From positions 3,596,001-3,660,000 of the forward strand of contig NZ_JAUSUT010000001.1 of NCBI RefSeq assembly GCF_030814215.1: DNA of 64,000 nt, written 5' to 3'. Numbering within the stretch: position 1 is the first letter of the stretch; every line of letters starts with the position of its first letter. Both the position numbers and the translations under genes were made by a program. The notes below the pieces were generated by a model. The model was not told the origin of the DNA. It ran no database searches and saw nothing but the letters and a program-made list of their open reading frames with translations. Below are positions 62,740 to 64,000 of the stretch, one piece after another. This DNA is from Amycolatopsis thermophila (GTDB lineage: Bacteria > Actinomycetota > Actinomycetes > Mycobacteriales > Pseudonocardiaceae).

Positions 62740-63889
62740 CGAGCGTTCCTTCCTTCTTGCGATCCCTGTGCAGGCTGCCGGTGATCCGGCGGCCGATCGC
62801 CGCGAGCCCGCCCGGCTCGAAGAGCACGACGAGGATGATCGCGGCGCCGTAGACGAAGGTGCTGACGAGGACCGGGGTGAACGCGCCCTCGCCGCTCCCG
62901 GTGAAGATCCCCAGCTGCGTCGAGTAGAGCGAGAGCACCTGCGGCAGCCCGAACACGATCAGCGCGCCGACCAGCGCGCCCCCGATCGAGCCGAGGCCGC
63001 CGATGATGACCATCGCCAGGTAGGCGATCGAGACGTTGATGCCGTAGGTGCCGAACTCGTTCTCGTCCGGCTTGAGGATGTCGAACCACAGCACCGTCAT
63101 CGCGCCGGCCAGCCCGGCGTACGCGGAGGACACCGCGAACGCGCCGGCCTTGGCCCTGGCCACGTTGACGCCCATCGCCGCGGCCGACGCCTCGTGGTCG
63201 CGCACCGCGCGCCACGACCGGCCGACCCGGCTGTTGACCGCACCGCGCGCCAGCACGAACGCGATCACCGTCAGTGCCAGGTAGAGGTACCACATCTTCT
63301 CGGCCTGCCGGATGGGGACGCCGAGGATCTGCAGGCTGCCCGAGCTGTCGAAGGTGAACCCGAACAGCGCGAACGGCGCGGGCGTGCGGCCGGTGGAGGT
63401 GCCGCCGGTCAGCCGGTCCGCCGACTGTCCGAAGTAGAGGCCGAGGAACACCAGCGACAGCGACGCCACACCGAGGTAGATGCCGCGCAGCCGCCCGGAC
63501 ACCGGTGCGAACGCCAGGCCCAGCAGCGCGGTGAACGCGACCGCGATGAGCAGCGACAGCAACGGGTCGAGGCCGAACCCGACCACCCGGCCGTCCTCGG
63601 TGCCGCTGGCCAGCACCGTGTACGTCGTGCCGCCGGCGAGCAGGAAGAACGCGTGCGCCAGCGACAGCTGGCCGGCCTGCCCGACCAGCATCGTCAGGCC
63701 GATCGCGCCGACCGCGCCGGTCATCATCCACTGGCCGGCCTTGAGCCATTCGGCCTGCAGGTACAGCGGCAGGGCGAGCAGGACCACCAGCACTGCGAGC
63801 CAGGCGGCCAGCTTCAGCCAGCGCAGCGACTTCGCCGGAGCTTTCACGGGCGTCGCGGTCACCGCTGTCCGCGTCGCGAGCTCAGACAC
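62669..63889 (-). CDS. Branched-chain amino acid-type ABC transporter permease (LivM-like)
   Basis: 406 aa from GTG 63889. About ten spans; conserved MTGAVGAIGLTMLVGQAGQLSLAH (quoted in part VGQAGQLSLAHAF), GVNVARAKAGAFAVSSAYAGLAGA and IIGGLGSIGGALVGALIVF. The last 25 or so residues (PGPRGDADHRRVRHQGG) run 71 bp into the lipoprotein gene, which is unusual and may reflect loss of the normal stop near 62740. Confidence 0.9.
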   Translation of the reverse strand: MSELATRTAVTATPVKAPAKSLRWLKLAAWLAVLVVLLALPLYLQAEWLKAGQWMMTGAVGAIGLTMLVGQAGQLSLAHAFFLLAGGTTYTVLASGTEDGRVVGFGLDPLLSLLIAVAFTALLGLAFAPVSGRLRGIYLGVASLSLVFLGLYFGQSADRLTGGTSTGRTPAPFALFGFTFDSSGSLQILGVPIRQAEKMWYLYLALTVIAFVLARGAVNSRVGRSWRAVRDHEASAAAMGVNVARAKAGAFAVSSAYAGLAGAMTVLWFDILKPDENEFGTYGINVSIAYLAMVIIGGLGSIGGALVGALIVFGLPQVLSLYSTQLGIFTGSGEGAFTPVLVSTFVYGAAIILVVLFEPGGLAAIGRRITGSLHRDRKKEGTLDETAAFPGPRGDADHRRVRHQGG

Positions 63890-64000
63890 GAGTGATCTCC
63901 CTCGTTCCGAAGAGGCCGGACGGCCGGATCACCAGCACCAGCAGCATCACCAGGAACACCGCGCTCTTGGAGAAGTCGAACGAGATGTACTGCGCGGACA
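63882..64000 (-). CDS. ABC transporter permease, C-terminal fragment (LivH-like, gene continues beyond the window)
   Basis: 39 residues to the TGA at 63882-63884: SAQYISFDFSKSAVFLVM, then LLVLVIRPSGLFGTREITRV. The ending VIRPSGLFG is the LivH-family C-terminus. Overlaps the livM start by 8 bp. Confidence 0.85.
   Translation of the reverse strand, partial: SAQYISFDFSKSAVFLVMLLVLVIRPSGLFGTREITRV

Overview
The window is very GC-rich DNA with GTG and TTG starts, 1-8 bp stop/start overlaps and many small operons. It carries one Emb-type arabinosyltransferase, which points to an arabinogalactan-containing actinomycete. Together with a SARP-type regulator, VdcBCD-type decarboxylase genes and a valine-dehydrogenase-like gene, this suggests Pseudonocardiaceae, with Amycolatopsis or a close relative as my best guess. 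That placement is inference; no rRNA or other marker is present. I saw no tRNA, rRNA or CRISPR array.

Layout. 1-5.7 kb: tail of an aminotransferase, a 61-bp repeat array carrying a palindrome, an FMN reductase, a Rossmann oxidoreductase gene interrupted by an 87-bp minisatellite, an HxlR regulator, a divergent valine dehydrogenase/Lrp pair, and a deleted IS5-type element sitting exactly at the Lrp stop codon. 5.0-11.5 kb: an NAD(P)-binding protein coupled to a frameshifted SARP regulator, a small unknown gene, and tex. 11.6-17.3 kb: a small unknown gene, a second CTAG-flanked inverted-repeat element at the stop of a MarR gene, a MarR-controlled vdcBCD-type operon (UbiX, UbiD, VdcD), and a hydrolase/P450 pair. 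17.3-47.6 kb: a large cobalamin locus. 47.8-55 kb: a DeoR regulator and gltBD. 55-58.9 kb: an MBL hydrolase / DedA / membrane phosphodiesterase cassette. 59-60.6 kb: a meta-cleavage hydratase/decarboxylase pair. 60.6-61.4 kb: remains of an ABC exporter. 61.5-64 kb: the start of a Liv-type amino-acid ABC transporter.

The cobalamin locus holds nearly the whole aerobic route. Ring-contraction and methylation enzymes are CobG, CobH, CobIJ (fused), CobM, CobL, CobK and, in place of a visible CobF, the 'anaerobic' enzyme CbiD. Cobalt insertion is CobN plus a fused ChlI/ChlD-type partner. Later steps are CobO, CobB, CobQ, a CobC-like aminotransferase, CobD/CbiB, CobU, CobT, CobS and BluB. CbtB/CbtA would import cobalt. 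CobA (SUMT) is not in the window. Two cobalamin riboswitches are visible, one before the ChlID-cobO-cobB-cobC operon and one before cbtBA. Embedded in the locus are an ABC exporter with an XRE regulator, a 5-oxoprolinase subunit coupled to cobN, the arabinosyltransferase, an MFS exporter and a decayed LysR gene.

The window is rich in decayed or expanding DNA: three unrelated minisatellite arrays (61, 87 and about 198 bp), two inverted-repeat elements flanked by CTAG at stop codons, a third IS scrap, and four damaged genes (Rossmann oxidoreductase, SARP, LysR, ABC exporter).
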